Source: Clostridium beijerinckii
GTDB taxonomy: Bacteria > Bacillota > Clostridia > Clostridiales > Clostridiaceae
Reading direction: 5' to 3'
DNA length: 64,000 nucleotides
Assembly: GCF_018223745.1 (NCBI RefSeq)
Contig: NZ_CP073653.1
Location: forward strand, 4,452,001-4,516,000
The notes beneath the pieces are model-generated. The model ran no database searches. It was not told where the DNA came from and saw only the letters and a list, made by a program, of their open reading frames with translations. Made by a program: the position numbers and the translations under genes. Below, in pieces: positions 1 to 10,004 of the stretch; the stretch's first letter is position 1, and each line of letters starts with the position of its first letter.

Positions 1-69
1 GTAAGTGATGAAGATATAAAAAAAGGTATTGAAATAATAGGAAAAAATATAAGACTTTTAGATAATTAG
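1..69 (+). CDS. C-terminal tail of a PLP-dependent aminotransferase-like protein (partial)
   Basis: An open frame enters the window from the left and stops with TAG at 67-69, giving 22 residues ending in IGKNIRLLDN. The pattern S-[DE]-E-x-I-x-x-G-[IV]-x-x-[IL] is common at the very end of class I/II aminotransferases and MocR-type regulators. That is the only basis for the name, and other proteins could end in a similar helix. A hairpin follows immediately and closes the transcript. Confidence 0.4.
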   Translation, partial: VSDEDIKKGIEIIGKNIRLLDN

Positions 70-79
70 CATCTAATTA

Positions 80-129
80 AAGTAAAAAAATCATTGCCAC
101 AAAATTATGGCCAATGATTTTTTTACTTA
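80..129. terminator. Bidirectional intrinsic terminator between convergent genes
   Basis: A hairpin pairs AGTAAAAAAATCATTG with its complement CCAATGATTTTTTTACT across a short loop. It has A-runs on the left arm and T-runs on the right, so it can end transcripts from both sides: the partial gene on the plus strand and the NADH oxidase on the minus strand. Confidence 0.75.
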
Positions 130-151
130 ACACCTATTATAAGAATTTTTA

Positions 152-1492
152 TTATATATTTTTTAATGCCTGCAAAGCAGCTATATTTAGTAAACTCCAA
201 GGTTTATTAAAATGTGGTTGGAAGAAGAAATCTGTCATTGCAAGTTCTTCTATAGTCATTTTATTTTGAATTACTACTGATAATGTGTTCATAAATTGTG
301 TTAAATCTAAATTCGAAATTATTTGACCTCCAAGTATTCTTCTACTGTCTTTATCATAAACTAATTTTAATAATGCTTCTTCGTAAGTAGGCATAAACTC
401 TGGTCTATAATTATCTGTAACAGAAACTGCTCCTACATTAAATGATGTTGTATTTTTTGCAACTTCTTCAGTTAATCCTGTAGATGCAATACATTTTTCA
501 TATATCTTAATTCCTGATGTACCTTGTGTTCCCATATACTTTAATTTAGGTTCAACTATATTATGAGCAATTAAAGTTCCCATTCTAACTGCATTTGTTG
601 CTAAAGGTATATATCGTGTATCATCAGCCGGATTAAACTTAACAACACAGCAATCTCCTGCTGCAAATACATCTTTTCTACTTGTTTGCATATATTCATC
701 AATCATAATTGCACCATTTTGAAGCGTCTCCAATTTACCTTTTACAAGAGCAGTGCTTGGTGCAAATCCAATGCATAATATAACTAAATCTGCCTCATAT
801 TCATTATTATCAGTCACTACATGTGAAACTTTATCATTCTCTCCCTTGAACAATTTAACTTTTTCCCCTAAAACTAGGTTTATTCCATGATCTCTAAATT
901 CCTTTTCTGCAATATCAGTAAATTCTTTGTCCAAGTACTTAGACATTATTCTCTCTTCAGCGTCTATTAATGTAACATTTTTATTCTGAATTTTGAAAGC
1001 TTCTGCAAGTTCCACACCGATGTATCCGCCACCAATTACAACTACATTCTTTGCATCACTGCGTCTAGCTTCAATTTCTTTTGCATGATTATAGTTTTTA
1101 CATAATAAAATATTTTGTAAATTTCCACCTTCAAACTTAGGTATTATTGGCCAAGATCCTAATGTTAAAACTAACTTCTCATAACTATCTTCAAATATCT
1201 CATCATTTTCTAAATTCTTAACTTTAACAATTTTATTATCAAAGTCGATATCTAAAACATCATGTTTCATCTTTGTTTTAACTCCTAAAGAGCTCAAATT
1301 ATCTGGTGAATTATAAAATAATTTTTCTGTTTCAGTAACTATTCCTCCTATACTTAACGCAATTCCACAAGAAAGAAATGATATATTATCGTTTCTTTCA
1401 TAAACTACGACATCACTATCTGGGTATAATTCCTTTAAATTAACAATAGCAGCTGTTCCTGCATGTGTGCATCCAATTACAATAACCTTCAT
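152..1492 (-). CDS. nox: NADH oxidase / CoA-disulfide reductase family flavoprotein
   Basis: A 446-residue member of the pyridine nucleotide-disulfide oxidoreductase family. The N-terminal FAD site is VIGCTHAGTAA (residues 5-15) with the family's conserved His10. The redox-active Cys42 sits in SFLSCGIAL, the single-cysteine arrangement of water-forming NADH oxidases and CoA-disulfide reductases. A second Rossmann motif, VVVIGGGYIGVELAEAF, lies near 150-166 for NADH, and the late FAD motif VFAAGDCC follows. The C-terminal dimer domain is present, so the length is normal. In anaerobic clostridia such enzymes reduce O2 to water with NADH as protection, or reduce CoA disulfide; the sequence does not separate the two. 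The start ATG is preceded by AGGAGG seven bases upstream. It appears to be transcribed alone. Confidence 0.9.
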   Translation of the reverse strand: MKVIVIGCTHAGTAAIVNLKELYPDSDVVVYERNDNISFLSCGIALSIGGIVTETEKLFYNSPDNLSSLGVKTKMKHDVLDIDFDNKIVKVKNLENDEIFEDSYEKLVLTLGSWPIIPKFEGGNLQNILLCKNYNHAKEIEARRSDAKNVVVIGGGYIGVELAEAFKIQNKNVTLIDAEERIMSKYLDKEFTDIAEKEFRDHGINLVLGEKVKLFKGENDKVSHVVTDNNEYEADLVILCIGFAPSTALVKGKLETLQNGAIMIDEYMQTSRKDVFAAGDCCVVKFNPADDTRYIPLATNAVRMGTLIAHNIVEPKLKYMGTQGTSGIKIYEKCIASTGLTEEVAKNTTSFNVGAVSVTDNYRPEFMPTYEEALLKLVYDKDSRRILGGQIISNLDLTQFMNTLSVVIQNKMTIEELAMTDFFFQPHFNKPWSLLNIAALQALKNI

Positions 1493-1633
1493 ATCATATC
1501 CTCCTGAAATCTTTTAATAATTTTTACTTACAAATAATAATTATTAATTAATAATATTATATATCTTTATCCCAAAAAAATAAAGAATTTTTCTTCAAAA
1601 ATACAATCATTCTCTAATATCTATTTTGCAATT

Positions 1634-1694
1634 AAATCTCTACATTCTGTAATTACTATCACTTAGTGTGATAAAAGTTTTATTATGTAGATTT
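1634..1694. repeat. Nested inverted repeats between the receiver gene and nox
   Basis: The inner palindrome TATCACTTAGTGTGATA (1657-1673) sits inside outer arms AAATCTCTACAT (1634-1645) and ATGTAGATTT (1685-1694). It lies downstream of the chemosensory operon and upstream of nox, both on the minus strand. It could be a weak terminator hairpin for the former or a regulatory palindrome for the latter. No U-tract follows, which makes terminator function uncertain. Confidence 0.35.
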
Positions 1695-1783
1695 ATCATT
1701 GAGCATATATATATTATTAATTATTTGTTTATGATATATTTTATACTGCCTATTGAATAATATACTTAATACACTTAAAAGCC

Positions 1784-2185
1784 TTATTCTATCTTTTTAA
1801 AGTTCAATTTTTCCATTACAAGATCCATTTTTTTTATATCAATAGGCTTTGTCGCATATACTTCACAACCATTGTTAAAAATACTTTTGACTAAGTCCGC
1901 ATCATTTAGAGCTGTTGTCATTATTATTTTTACTTTTTTATTATTCTCAATATTTTTTTGCTTCTCTATTTCTCGAATAGTCTTTAGAACCTTTACTCCA
2001 TCTACCTTTGGCATCATTATATCTAAGCACACCAAATCATAAGCTTCTCCTTCATCTAATGCAATTAAATAGGCATCTAATCCTTCCATTCCATCAAGTG
2101 TGATATCACACTCACCATACTTGGACATAAATTTAAACAAAAGCTTTCTACTTGAAAGATCATCTTCTACTATTAAAATTTTCAC
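1784..2185 (-). CDS. Stand-alone response regulator receiver protein (CheY-like)
   Basis: A 133-residue single receiver domain without an output domain. The acidic pair is D8/D9, the phosphoacceptor is D55 in LVCLDIMMP, the switch Thr is in IMTTA (90-91), and the conserved Lys113 is in TKPID. A good ribosome site (AAGGGGG) precedes the ATG. It lies 35 bases after the hybrid kinase on the same strand and is the last gene of the chemosensory operon. By context it should take phosphate from that kinase or from CheA and act by protein-protein contact, because it has no DNA-binding or enzymatic domain. It differs from the cheY at the head of the operon by longer loops and has the MMPKVDG motif usual in receivers paired with hybrid kinases. 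Confidence 0.85.
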   Translation of the reverse strand: MKILIVEDDLSSRKLLFKFMSKYGECDITLDGMEGLDAYLIALDEGEAYDLVCLDIMMPKVDGVKVLKTIREIEKQKNIENNKKVKIIMTTALNDADLVKSIFNNGCEVYATKPIDIKKMDLVMEKLNFKKIE

Positions 2186-2220
2186 TGTTAAGCCCCCTTA
2201 TAAAATATATAGTATAAAAC

Positions 2221-3762
2221 TTATAAACTATTTGTAATTTTCTCGTAGTTATTTTTAATTCCCAACTCATCTTTCTTTCTTGCCGCAAGTTCAATTTTAA
2301 ATGCTAAAATCTTAATATTATTCAAACTATTTTCTTCACAATATTCTTTTATTTCATGAGCTATATTTTCAATCTTAATGTAATCTTCTAGCGTTTTTTC
2401 TTTAATAAAATATCTCTCCATGCTATATAACCATTTTAACAACGTCTCCTTAATCTCTTTATCAACTATAATAAAATTATTATTATATGTAGTATTTCTT
2501 AAGAATAGTTGAATGGTGCTTTTTGCCTCTAAGTCGATGTTCTTTAGAGTCCTTTCTAAAATTTTTTTAAGTTTATTTATATCTATTGGTTTTGAAATAT
2601 AGTCATCCATGCCTTGTGATAAAAATCTTTCTCGATCTCCCTTCAAAGCATAGGCCGTCATCGCTACAATAGGAATATGCCCTCCTGTTTTTATTTCATT
2701 TTTTCTAATTATCCTAACAGTTTCACTTCCATCTAATTCAGGCAATTGTACATCCATTAGAATTAAATCAAATCTGTAATTTTCAATAAATTTCAAAGCT
2801 TCAACTCCATTTGATGCAATCTTTATATTAATATATCCCAGCTCTTTCAACACTTTTTTAATCACTATCTGATTGATCTTATCATCTTCTACTACGAGAA
2901 TTTTTTCACTCTTAGAATTTTCATCATTTATTTTTTGATGATCTAATTCTCCAATATCATTCATTGCCTTTTCTAATTTAATAGCAAAGTAAAATTTACT
3001 TCCAACTCCTTTTTCACTCTCTACTTCTATATTCCCGCCCATTAATTCTACAAGTTTTTTGGATATAGAAAGTCCAAGTCCCGTTCCTCCATATTTTCTT
3101 GTTATAGATCCATCAACCTGACTAAAACTCTTAAAAAGGTGTTGCATCTCATCTCTGCTAATTCCAATCCCTACATCTTCGACCACAAACTGAATTTCAT
3201 ATTGATTTTTACTTTTGTTTATCTTTCTTACTTTTATAATTACAAATCCAGATTCTGTGAATTTTACAGCATTAGAAACTAAATTATTTAATACTTGCTC
3301 AAGTCTATATACATCTCCAACTAAAACTTGCGGAATATTCTCATCAATCGTATAGTGAAGTTGTATATACTTTTCATTAGCCTTTGGCAAGTTAGTATAT
3401 ATTACATTTTTAATAAGAACTTGTATATTAAAATTCACATTCTCAATCAAGACTTTCTCTGCTTCAATTTTTGACAAATCTAAAATATTATTTATTAATG
3501 ATAATAACGAATGAGCACAACTTTTTACAATACTCAGATTTTCTTTTTGCTCTTCTGTAAGATTAGTTGAAAGCGTCAAATCTGTCATACCTATTATTCC
3601 ATTCAATGGAGTTCTTATTTCATGACTCATATTTGCTAGAAACTCACTTTTAGCTCTATTGGCCGCCTCTGCTGCTTCTTTAAGTTTGAAAAGTTCTTCT
3701 TTTGTCAGTGCTCGGTCAAACTTATACATATTTTCTCTTTCATTCCCCACAATATTCCCCAA
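2221..3762 (-). CDS. Soluble hybrid histidine kinase with C-terminal receiver
   Basis: A 513-residue hybrid kinase without a membrane segment or recognisable sensor domain. Order: short coiled N-terminus; HisKA with His47 in [12 protein letters not shown]; HATPase with N-box [10 protein letters not shown] (159-168) and G-boxes DVGIG and GGTGLGLSI (225-233); receiver domain (287-400) with D337 in [11 protein letters not shown] and Lys391 in SKPID; and about 110 further residues without a clear domain, possibly a degenerate Hpt. The longest reading starts at TTG 3762 behind AAGGGAAAGG. A GTG at 3750 and an ATG at 3729 are alternatives. Sitting inside the chemosensory operon, it may be driven through protein contacts with the chemoreceptor array and feed the lone receiver downstream. 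That routing is inference. Confidence 0.85.
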   Translation of the reverse strand: MGNIVGNERENMYKFDRALTKEELFKLKEAAEAANRAKSEFLANMSHEIRTPLNGIIGMTDLTLSTNLTEEQKENLSIVKSCAHSLLSLINNILDLSKIEAEKVLIENVNFNIQVLIKNVIYTNLPKANEKYIQLHYTIDENIPQVLVGDVYRLEQVLNNLVSNAVKFTESGFVIIKVRKINKSKNQYEIQFVVEDVGIGISRDEMQHLFKSFSQVDGSITRKYGGTGLGLSISKKLVELMGGNIEVESEKGVGSKFYFAIKLEKAMNDIGELDHQKINDENSKSEKILVVEDDKINQIVIKKVLKELGYINIKIASNGVEALKFIENYRFDLILMDVQLPELDGSETVRIIRKNEIKTGGHIPIVAMTAYALKGDRERFLSQGMDDYISKPIDINKLKKILERTLKNIDLEAKSTIQLFLRNTTYNNNFIIVDKEIKETLLKWLYSMERYFIKEKTLEDYIKIENIAHEIKEYCEENSLNNIKILAFKIELAARKKDELGIKNNYEKITNSL

Positions 3763-3848
3763 CCTTTCCCTTTAGATATATTAACTCCTGTTAATACTAT
3801 CCTTATTTTAGAGGAATAAACCGCTTATCTTATCTCATTCTATATAAT

Positions 3849-3900
3849 TAAGGTAGGAAGCAAAATAAAAATTTCTCTTAATTTTCTCTTCCTACCTTTA
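3849..3900. terminator. Hairpin between the MCP and the hybrid kinase
   Basis: TAAGGTAGGAAG (3849-3860) pairs with CTTCCTACCTTTA (3888-3900) around a 27-base AT-rich loop, just after the MCP stop codon. On the minus strand the U-tract is poor, so it more likely attenuates or stabilises the transcript than fully ends it. The kinase and receiver genes downstream would otherwise need their own promoter. Confidence 0.45.
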
Positions 3901-3910
3901 TCTTTGTAGA

Positions 3911-6805
3911 TTAGTATTTACCAAATTCACTATCACTTAGTTTTATTCTTTTTTTATTTGAAGTAACTGCCACTTCTTTATCTAGCGAGTTGTCTCCAAT
4001 ATCATACGATTGTCTCAATATATAGTTCTTACTATTTTTGCTTACTCTCCCTCTCGAATTATCATTTTTAAGTTTAAAACTAGAAACTAAATCTTTAAGC
4101 AGTTCTGATTGACTTGAAAGTTCCTCACTAGCTGCCGCACTTTCTTCAGCTGTTGCTGAGTTTGTTTGAACAACTTGTGATACTTGCTCTATTCCTAAAT
4201 TTACTTGTGATATTCCAGTAGCCTGTTCATCTGAAGACGCTGCTATTTCTGATACAAGAGTCGCTGCTTTAGATACCCCATCAACTATTTCGTATAAAGC
4301 TTTTGCTGTATTATTAGCAATTTCAGTTCCATTTTCCGATTTCTTTATAGAACCTTCAATAAGAGCTGTTGTTTCTTTCGCTGCATTTGCACTCCTAGCT
4401 GCTAGATTTCTAACTTCTTCAGCAACTACTGCAAAGCCTTTTCCATGTTGTCCTGCCCTTGCGGCCTCAACTGCTGCATTTAGCGCAAGTATATTGGTCT
4501 GAAATGCTATTTCATCTATTACCTTTATAATTTTTGAAATATTCGCTGAAGATTCATTTATTTCACTCATAGATTTAAGCATTTCATTCATATGCCTACT
4601 TCCTTGTTCTGCATTTACTTTTACTTCAAGAGCTAACTCCTTAGCCTGATTCGCATTAAAAGCATTTTCCTTAGTTTGTGCTGCAATTTCGGTTATTGAC
4701 GATGTCAATTGTTCTATCGCACTTGCTTGCTCTGTAGCTCCCTGTGATAATAACTGACTACCGTCTGAAACCTGGCTCGCACCTGTATAAACTTGTTCTG
4801 ACACATTATTTATTTCACTAAGAACTGAATTTAATGAATCTATTATTGTATTTAGAGAAATTGATATGCTATTAAAATTACCATGAAACTCTTTTGCATT
4901 TTCAATATTGAGATTACCTTGTGAAATTTGTCCTATTATATCAGAAATCTCTCCAACAACACGTTTTAATCCATTTTCAGTCTCATTGACAGCTTTAGCT
5001 AGAATTCCGAATTCCCCTTTATAATTTTCACTTACTGGAACATCAAGGTTCCCTTTAGATATTTCACTCATAACACTTGTAACTTCCTTAATTGGTTCTA
5101 CCATAGCTCCAATCAATTGATTTACGCCCTCTACAACCTGTTTAAAGTCTCCACTGTGCTTTGTTTCATCTGCTCTTATATCTAATTTTCCTTCTATCGC
5201 AGCATTTGACAGCATTTTGGCATCAAATATAAGATTATCTATTGCACTCTTAACATCTTTTAAACTATTAGATATTCCTTCAAATTGTCGGCTAACTTCA
5301 TCAGTAAATTGATCTGCTTCTTTAATTTTTAAGTCAAAATTAGTATTTCCACATGCCAAAAGCTTTAGATTTCCCTCAAGTCTCTTAACTTCACCCTTTG
5401 TATAATCGCTTACCCTAATGATAGGTGTTAAATCCGTTACAACTTCCACATATCCTACATTCTCACCATTTTTATTCTTTAAGTAAGACGTATCTTGCTT
5501 ATTGCTCATGCCACACCATTCAAAGAAACTTTCTGATTTTCCCTTATGTAGCTGTTTTATACCACATTTTTCAGTATTACATATATTAGCCCCCGCATGA
5601 CTACACGCCAAACCGTAACCAGATTTTCGATCTCTAATGACACCTTGATTAATCATTAAATTTTCAAATGACTTGTTCATATACGTCCAATTCATATCAT
5701 TGTCTGTAACGTGAATTGGGAAAGGTATAGCATCTATAATAGCCTCATACCAAACAGCCTTATCTACTACAGTATCTAAAGTTCCATTTACTCCATCTAT
5801 TACTTTTCTGAAATCTCCTTCATGTTTTCCTGCATCAGCTCTTGTTTCAAACTTTCCTTCTATTGCCGAATTTGATAACATATTTACATCTGTCACAAGC
5901 ATCCTTACATTTTCTACCACCTTATTTAATGCAGGAGCTATTTCATCTTTTTCATCTTTCGCAACTATATTAATATCCATGTTACCTTTAGCTATTTTAT
6001 TCATAGCCCCTATAACATCATTCTGTAATGTCGTAGAAAACGAGTCCATAACTTTAGCCATTTGTCCTATTTCATCGTTAGTTGATATGTCTACCCTTTC
6101 ACCAAGATGTCCTTTACTCATTTCACCAAGAATAGTTAATACTTTATTTATTGGTCTACTAATTAATCCCGATATTATAATTCCAAATACTAAGGCAATA
6201 ACTATTCCCATAGAAATTACTACAAGCATTATAATAATTGCACTACTCGCAGCTTTTGAATTAATGTCAGCCTTCACTTTACCTTCTGCTTCTTTTAGCT
6301 CAATAAGTTTGGTAGCTGAATTATCAATATTACTAGAGAATATGCCCGCATCACCATTCATGATACCTACAGCCTCTGTATCCTTATTTTGCAACGCAAA
6401 ATCAATAAATTTATCTCTAAGTGGTCTGTATTTATCCATATTTACTTTTAAATTATTATATTCATTAACTAATTCTTGATCTTTAAGGGTGAGCTTAAGC
6501 TCTTCCATAGCTTTATCTATTTCTTCATCATTTTTAGATATTATGTTCTTACTTTCATTATTTTTATATGTATCAGTTTCAATTAACAAAGTTCTGCACA
6601 ATACCTTATTTTTTTGTAAATTTACTTGTATAGTACTGGCAAAACTAATAGCTTTTGTGTTGTCTTCATATAGATCACTATCTAATTTACTGATTTTTTG
6701 TAAATTAAAAATCCCCACCGATCCTACAATTCCCATTAATATAACAATTCCTAAAAACGCCGTTAAAATTTTACTCCTTATCTTTAAATTCAAAAACCAC
6801 TTCAT
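3911..6805 (-). CDS. Large methyl-accepting chemotaxis protein with internal cysteine-bearing PAS domain
   Basis: 964 residues. TM1 is near 12-32, an extracytoplasmic four-helix-type region spans 33-185, TM2 is near 187-213, and a HAMP follows (about 214-265). Two related modules (309-348 and 531-570, both reading MLSN.AIEGK...RAD..KH.GDF) flank a PAS-like domain (350-465), and further HAMP-like helices precede the signalling hairpin. The hairpin tip is [20 protein letters not shown] near 764-783, the canonical CheA/CheW contact. The PAS carries C401, H403, C409, C414 and C431, a possible metal or redox site. No C-terminal CheR-docking pentapeptide is visible; the end reads LSDSEFGKY. It sits between cheW and the hybrid kinase, so it is the cognate receptor of this cluster. 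The start ATG has AGAGG upstream. Confidence 0.9.
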   Translation of the reverse strand: MKWFLNLKIRSKILTAFLGIVILMGIVGSVGIFNLQKISKLDSDLYEDNTKAISFASTIQVNLQKNKVLCRTLLIETDTYKNNESKNIISKNDEEIDKAMEELKLTLKDQELVNEYNNLKVNMDKYRPLRDKFIDFALQNKDTEAVGIMNGDAGIFSSNIDNSATKLIELKEAEGKVKADINSKAASSAIIIMLVVISMGIVIALVFGIIISGLISRPINKVLTILGEMSKGHLGERVDISTNDEIGQMAKVMDSFSTTLQNDVIGAMNKIAKGNMDINIVAKDEKDEIAPALNKVVENVRMLVTDVNMLSNSAIEGKFETRADAGKHEGDFRKVIDGVNGTLDTVVDKAVWYEAIIDAIPFPIHVTDNDMNWTYMNKSFENLMINQGVIRDRKSGYGLACSHAGANICNTEKCGIKQLHKGKSESFFEWCGMSNKQDTSYLKNKNGENVGYVEVVTDLTPIIRVSDYTKGEVKRLEGNLKLLACGNTNFDLKIKEADQFTDEVSRQFEGISNSLKDVKSAIDNLIFDAKMLSNAAIEGKLDIRADETKHSGDFKQVVEGVNQLIGAMVEPIKEVTSVMSEISKGNLDVPVSENYKGEFGILAKAVNETENGLKRVVGEISDIIGQISQGNLNIENAKEFHGNFNSISISLNTIIDSLNSVLSEINNVSEQVYTGASQVSDGSQLLSQGATEQASAIEQLTSSITEIAAQTKENAFNANQAKELALEVKVNAEQGSRHMNEMLKSMSEINESSANISKIIKVIDEIAFQTNILALNAAVEAARAGQHGKGFAVVAEEVRNLAARSANAAKETTALIEGSIKKSENGTEIANNTAKALYEIVDGVSKAATLVSEIAASSDEQATGISQVNLGIEQVSQVVQTNSATAEESAAASEELSSQSELLKDLVSSFKLKNDNSRGRVSKNSKNYILRQSYDIGDNSLDKEVAVTSNKKRIKLSDSEFGKY

Positions 6806-6883
6806 ATTCTTTACCTCTCATCTTCTTCAAATTTTATCTGAACGTAATTTCATTAAAACTTACTTAATATGCTCTTATAATTG

Positions 6884-7387
6884 TTAACTTTCTCCATTTC
6901 CTAATTCTTCTATTTCATCATCTTCTAAAAGCCTATTACAATCTATAAGAAGCCTTACTTCATTCTGAATCTTTCCAATACCCTTTATATAACTATTTGA
7001 ATTGTGTTTCTCTAAATTTACTTTTGGAGGAGGAGAAATATTACTTTCATCAATATTGGCAACCTCTATAACTTTATCTATTATTAAACCGATATCTATA
7101 TTTTCAATTTCAACTACAATAATGCATGTCCTATCGTCATATTCTTTTTCCTCTTTTTTCAGTTTAATCCTGACATCCATCACTGGTATTATTTTTCCTC
7201 TTAGATTTATTACACCTTTAATATACTTAGGTAATTCCGGCACCTCTGTTATTGGCTCAACTCCTATTATTTCTATTACATATTTAATATCAATTCCATA
7301 GCACTCTTGACCGATCGAAAATATTAGGTATTTATCCTTTTGAGTATCTTCTTCATTTTCAATCATTACATCCACTAACTCTGACAT
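6884..7387 (-). CDS. cheW: Chemotaxis coupling protein CheW
   Basis: CheW links MCP signalling tips to CheA. The protein has the family core from about residue 18: YLIFSIGQECYGIDI, then VEPITEVPELPKYIKGVINLRG, which holds the hallmark NLRG turn, followed by IPVMDVR. The ATG at 7387 is preferred because GGGAGG lies seven bases upstream. A longer reading from TTG 7408 would put that ribosome site inside the gene. The product is 167 residues. The gap to cheA is 23 bases and to the MCP 78 bases, so they are probably co-transcribed. Confidence 0.93.
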   Translation of the reverse strand: MSELVDVMIENEEDTQKDKYLIFSIGQECYGIDIKYVIEIIGVEPITEVPELPKYIKGVINLRGKIIPVMDVRIKLKKEEKEYDDRTCIIVVEIENIDIGLIIDKVIEVANIDESNISPPPKVNLEKHNSNSYIKGIGKIQNEVRLLIDCNRLLEDDEIEELGNGES

Positions 7388-7410
7388 TCTAATCCTCCCA
7401 TAACGCAATT

Positions 7411-9474
7411 TTATAAGTTAACAATTTCAGATATATCTAATATTAAGCTTATAGTTGCATCTCCCAATAATGAACAACCACTTATTGCTTTCACCTTTTT
7501 TATATATTCTGGAAGTGCCTTAATAACAACTTGTTGCTCTCCAATAAGTTCATCTGCGAAAATACATTTTGCTTTACCTTGATCTTCAACCATAATTACA
7601 ATACCATCTTCTATATTTACTACATTAGTTTTTATATTATAGAACTCATGAAGCTTTAATATAGAATAACATTCTCCTCTTATTAATATCATTTCATTAT
7701 TATCTATATCTCTTATAATATCTTCCTTTTTTATAATGAATGATTGCCTTATTGAAGTAACAGGAATAGTAAAAACTGATTTTCCTACCTTTATTGTCAT
7801 GCCATCAATAATCGCAAGAGTTAATGGAATTTTTATAGAAGTTGTTGTTTCTTCACCAGGTATACTATCGACTGTCACAATCCCCCTGATTTTTTCAATC
7901 TCCTTTGTAACCACATCCATTCCAACCCCACGTCCTGAAAATTCTGTAACATTTTCCTTGGTTGAGAAACCAGGTAGAAAAATCATTGAATATATCTCTC
8001 TATCTGTCAAATCGTTTTCCTTTACTTTTAGTAGTCCATTATCTTTTGCCTTTTTTAATATCTTATCTTTATTAAGGCCTTTACCATTATCTTTTATAAT
8101 AATCCAAACTTCTCCACCAGTGTTTTTAGCCTCAATAGTTATTTTTCCAATTGAAGGTTTCCCATTTACTAACCTCTCTTCTTTGGTTTCTATTCCATGG
8201 TCCATTGAATTTCTTACTATATGCATTAATGGATCACCTATATGCTCAATTATATTTTTATCTACTTCTGTCTCTTGTCCTATTATTTCAAGTTCTACTT
8301 CCTTATTCAATTTCTTACACATATCTCTAACTATTCTATTCATTTTAGTTAATGTCGGGGCAAGTGATACCATTCTTATTGACATAACAACATCTTGAAG
8401 ATCAGAAAGCCTTTTTCTATGCTGCCTCGCTGCCTTATTAAAACTATCCAATTGCAATTCAGATATTTCTGGATTTTTAGTTACCATCGCTTCTGAAATA
8501 ACTAATTCTCCTACTAAATCCATTAACTTATCTAATTTATTTACATCTACGCTAATTAAACTTTGTTTATACGATAAGCTTTTAGAAGCTACTTTCTCAT
8601 TGTCATTTGTATCATTAACTATATTATTAATTGACTTTATAATATCTTCTTGTGGTTTTTCGTTCTTCTTACTAAATTGCTCACTGAATTCAATTTCACT
8701 ATAAAATTTGTTTATATCAACATTATTCAAAAAAGCATTTTCCATCAAAAGTGTTCTAATATCCTCAATACTTTGATTTGTCTTGAAAAATATTTTAAAT
8801 CCCTGCTTCTTTATAATTTCACACGTATCATTATTTTCAATAATATCTTCAGGATAATAATATGAAACTTCAGAAATCTCTTTAAGCTGATGCACAACAG
8901 TAAAGCATCTTATATTCTCCATATCACATTCTTCATCAAAAAACAAAGTAGCACTAAATAAATTAAGGTTCGAATTTACCCTATCAGTGCTTAAGTAATA
9001 TTTTTGTTCTACATCTTCCTCACTTACTAATTCATCTGACCCGCCATTTCCCGAATCTTCTGAATTTTCATCGTATGTTTTAAGGAGTTTTAAAAACCCC
9101 TTAACTTTCTCTATAAATAAAGTAAAATCTCCATCTGTGTCTTTATTATTATTTATTTTTTCTGTTTCTATTTTTATTAAATCGCTTCCTTCTAAAACTA
9201 AATCTGTAAGTTTTGAATAATCTATTTTCCCTGGCTTTGATTCTCTAATAAAATAGAATAAATCTTCTATAGTGTGAGAAAGATTAGAAATGTTATCAAA
9301 CATCATCATCCCAGAAGAACCTTTAATTGTGTGCATTATTCTAAATATTTCATTTATAGCTTCTGTTTCTAGTCTCTTATTCTTTTCACTATCAATAATG
9401 AGTTGCTGAAGTTGTTCTATCATATCAAATGTTTCGAATATAAACATTTCTAGCATCGGTTCTCTAGTATCCAT
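7411..9474 (-). CDS. cheA: Chemotaxis histidine kinase CheA
   Basis: 687 residues with the standard five-domain order: P1 Hpt with His48 in IMHTIKGSSG; a P2-like response-regulator docking region (about 155-265); P3 dimerisation (about 300-370); P4 kinase with the N-box HIVRNSMDHGIE, a G1-type DNGKGL and GRGVGMDVV; and P5, the CheW-like domain, from about 540 on (GMTIKVGKSVFTIPV). It autophosphorylates under receptor and CheW control and phosphorylates CheY. The ATG is preceded by AAGGAGG at good spacing. It is the central gene of the cluster, with 24 bases to cheY upstream and 23 to cheW downstream. Confidence 0.95.
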   Translation of the reverse strand: MDTREPMLEMFIFETFDMIEQLQQLIIDSEKNKRLETEAINEIFRIMHTIKGSSGMMMFDNISNLSHTIEDLFYFIRESKPGKIDYSKLTDLVLEGSDLIKIETEKINNNKDTDGDFTLFIEKVKGFLKLLKTYDENSEDSGNGGSDELVSEEDVEQKYYLSTDRVNSNLNLFSATLFFDEECDMENIRCFTVVHQLKEISEVSYYYPEDIIENNDTCEIIKKQGFKIFFKTNQSIEDIRTLLMENAFLNNVDINKFYSEIEFSEQFSKKNEKPQEDIIKSINNIVNDTNDNEKVASKSLSYKQSLISVDVNKLDKLMDLVGELVISEAMVTKNPEISELQLDSFNKAARQHRKRLSDLQDVVMSIRMVSLAPTLTKMNRIVRDMCKKLNKEVELEIIGQETEVDKNIIEHIGDPLMHIVRNSMDHGIETKEERLVNGKPSIGKITIEAKNTGGEVWIIIKDNGKGLNKDKILKKAKDNGLLKVKENDLTDREIYSMIFLPGFSTKENVTEFSGRGVGMDVVTKEIEKIRGIVTVDSIPGEETTTSIKIPLTLAIIDGMTIKVGKSVFTIPVTSIRQSFIIKKEDIIRDIDNNEMILIRGECYSILKLHEFYNIKTNVVNIEDGIVIMVEDQGKAKCIFADELIGEQQVVIKALPEYIKKVKAISGCSLLGDATISLILDISEIVNL

Positions 9475-9498
9475 GCTTGTCCTCCTTAGTAAACACTC

Positions 9499-9852
9499 TT
9501 AAAACTTGCTTAATGCTTTAACAAGATAATCTTCTTTAAATGGTTTTACTACGAAACCTTTAGCCCCTTGAATTACAGCTTCCCTAATTTTGGTTTCTTG
9601 CCCCATAGCACTTAACATAATTACCTTAGCCTTTGAATCAAATTTCATTATTTCAGTTAATGCCTCAATGCCATCCATATCAGGCATCGTAATATCCATT
9701 GTCACAAGTTCAGGGTTTAGCATTTTATACATTTCAACAGCTTTACGACCATTTTCTGCTTCCCCAACAACTTCATAACCATTTTTTTCAAGCATTGTTT
9801 TTAAAGATAACCTCATAAATGCAGCATCATCAACTACAAGTATTCTTTTCAT
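9499..9852 (-). CDS. cheY: Chemotaxis response regulator CheY
   Basis: A 117-residue single receiver domain. Acidic pocket D8/D9, phosphoacceptor D53 in LVTMDITMPDMDG, switch residue Ser in IMLSAMGQ, and Lys in VVKPFKED near 104. It is the first gene of the minus-strand operon cheY-cheA-cheW-MCP-kinase-receiver. TGGAGGGG lies upstream of the ATG. As a CheY it should either bind the flagellar switch or, if the cluster serves another output, another partner; the sequence cannot decide. A catabolite-type operator candidate lies about 140 bases upstream. Confidence 0.92.
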   Translation of the reverse strand: MKRILVVDDAAFMRLSLKTMLEKNGYEVVGEAENGRKAVEMYKMLNPELVTMDITMPDMDGIEALTEIMKFDSKAKVIMLSAMGQETKIREAVIQGAKGFVVKPFKEDYLVKALSKF

Positions 9853-9989
9853 AAATAATCCCCTCCAGTTTCATCATAACTTCATTAAGATAATAATATT
9901 TCAATCTATATTACTACATAATCCTTCCAATCTATTTAAATAATAGCCTTTTATAAATTATATTAAAAATAATTGCAAGCATATTTTAT

Positions 9990-10004
9990 TTGCAAACGTT
10001 TATA
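9990..10004 (-). promoter_or_regulatory. cre-like (CcpA) site upstream of cheY
   Basis: TTGCAAACGTTTATA matches the Gram-positive cre consensus WTGNAANCGNWNNCW at 14 of 15 positions; the single mismatch is T for C near the right end. It lies in the leader of the chemosensory operon. A link of chemotaxis gene expression to sugar status is plausible. No binding evidence exists here. Confidence 0.4.

Noticed and set aside
7736-8398. 220-codon plus-strand frame inside cheA
   Set aside because: Antisense shadow of the clear cheA coding sequence; composition follows cheA codons and no ribosome site is present.
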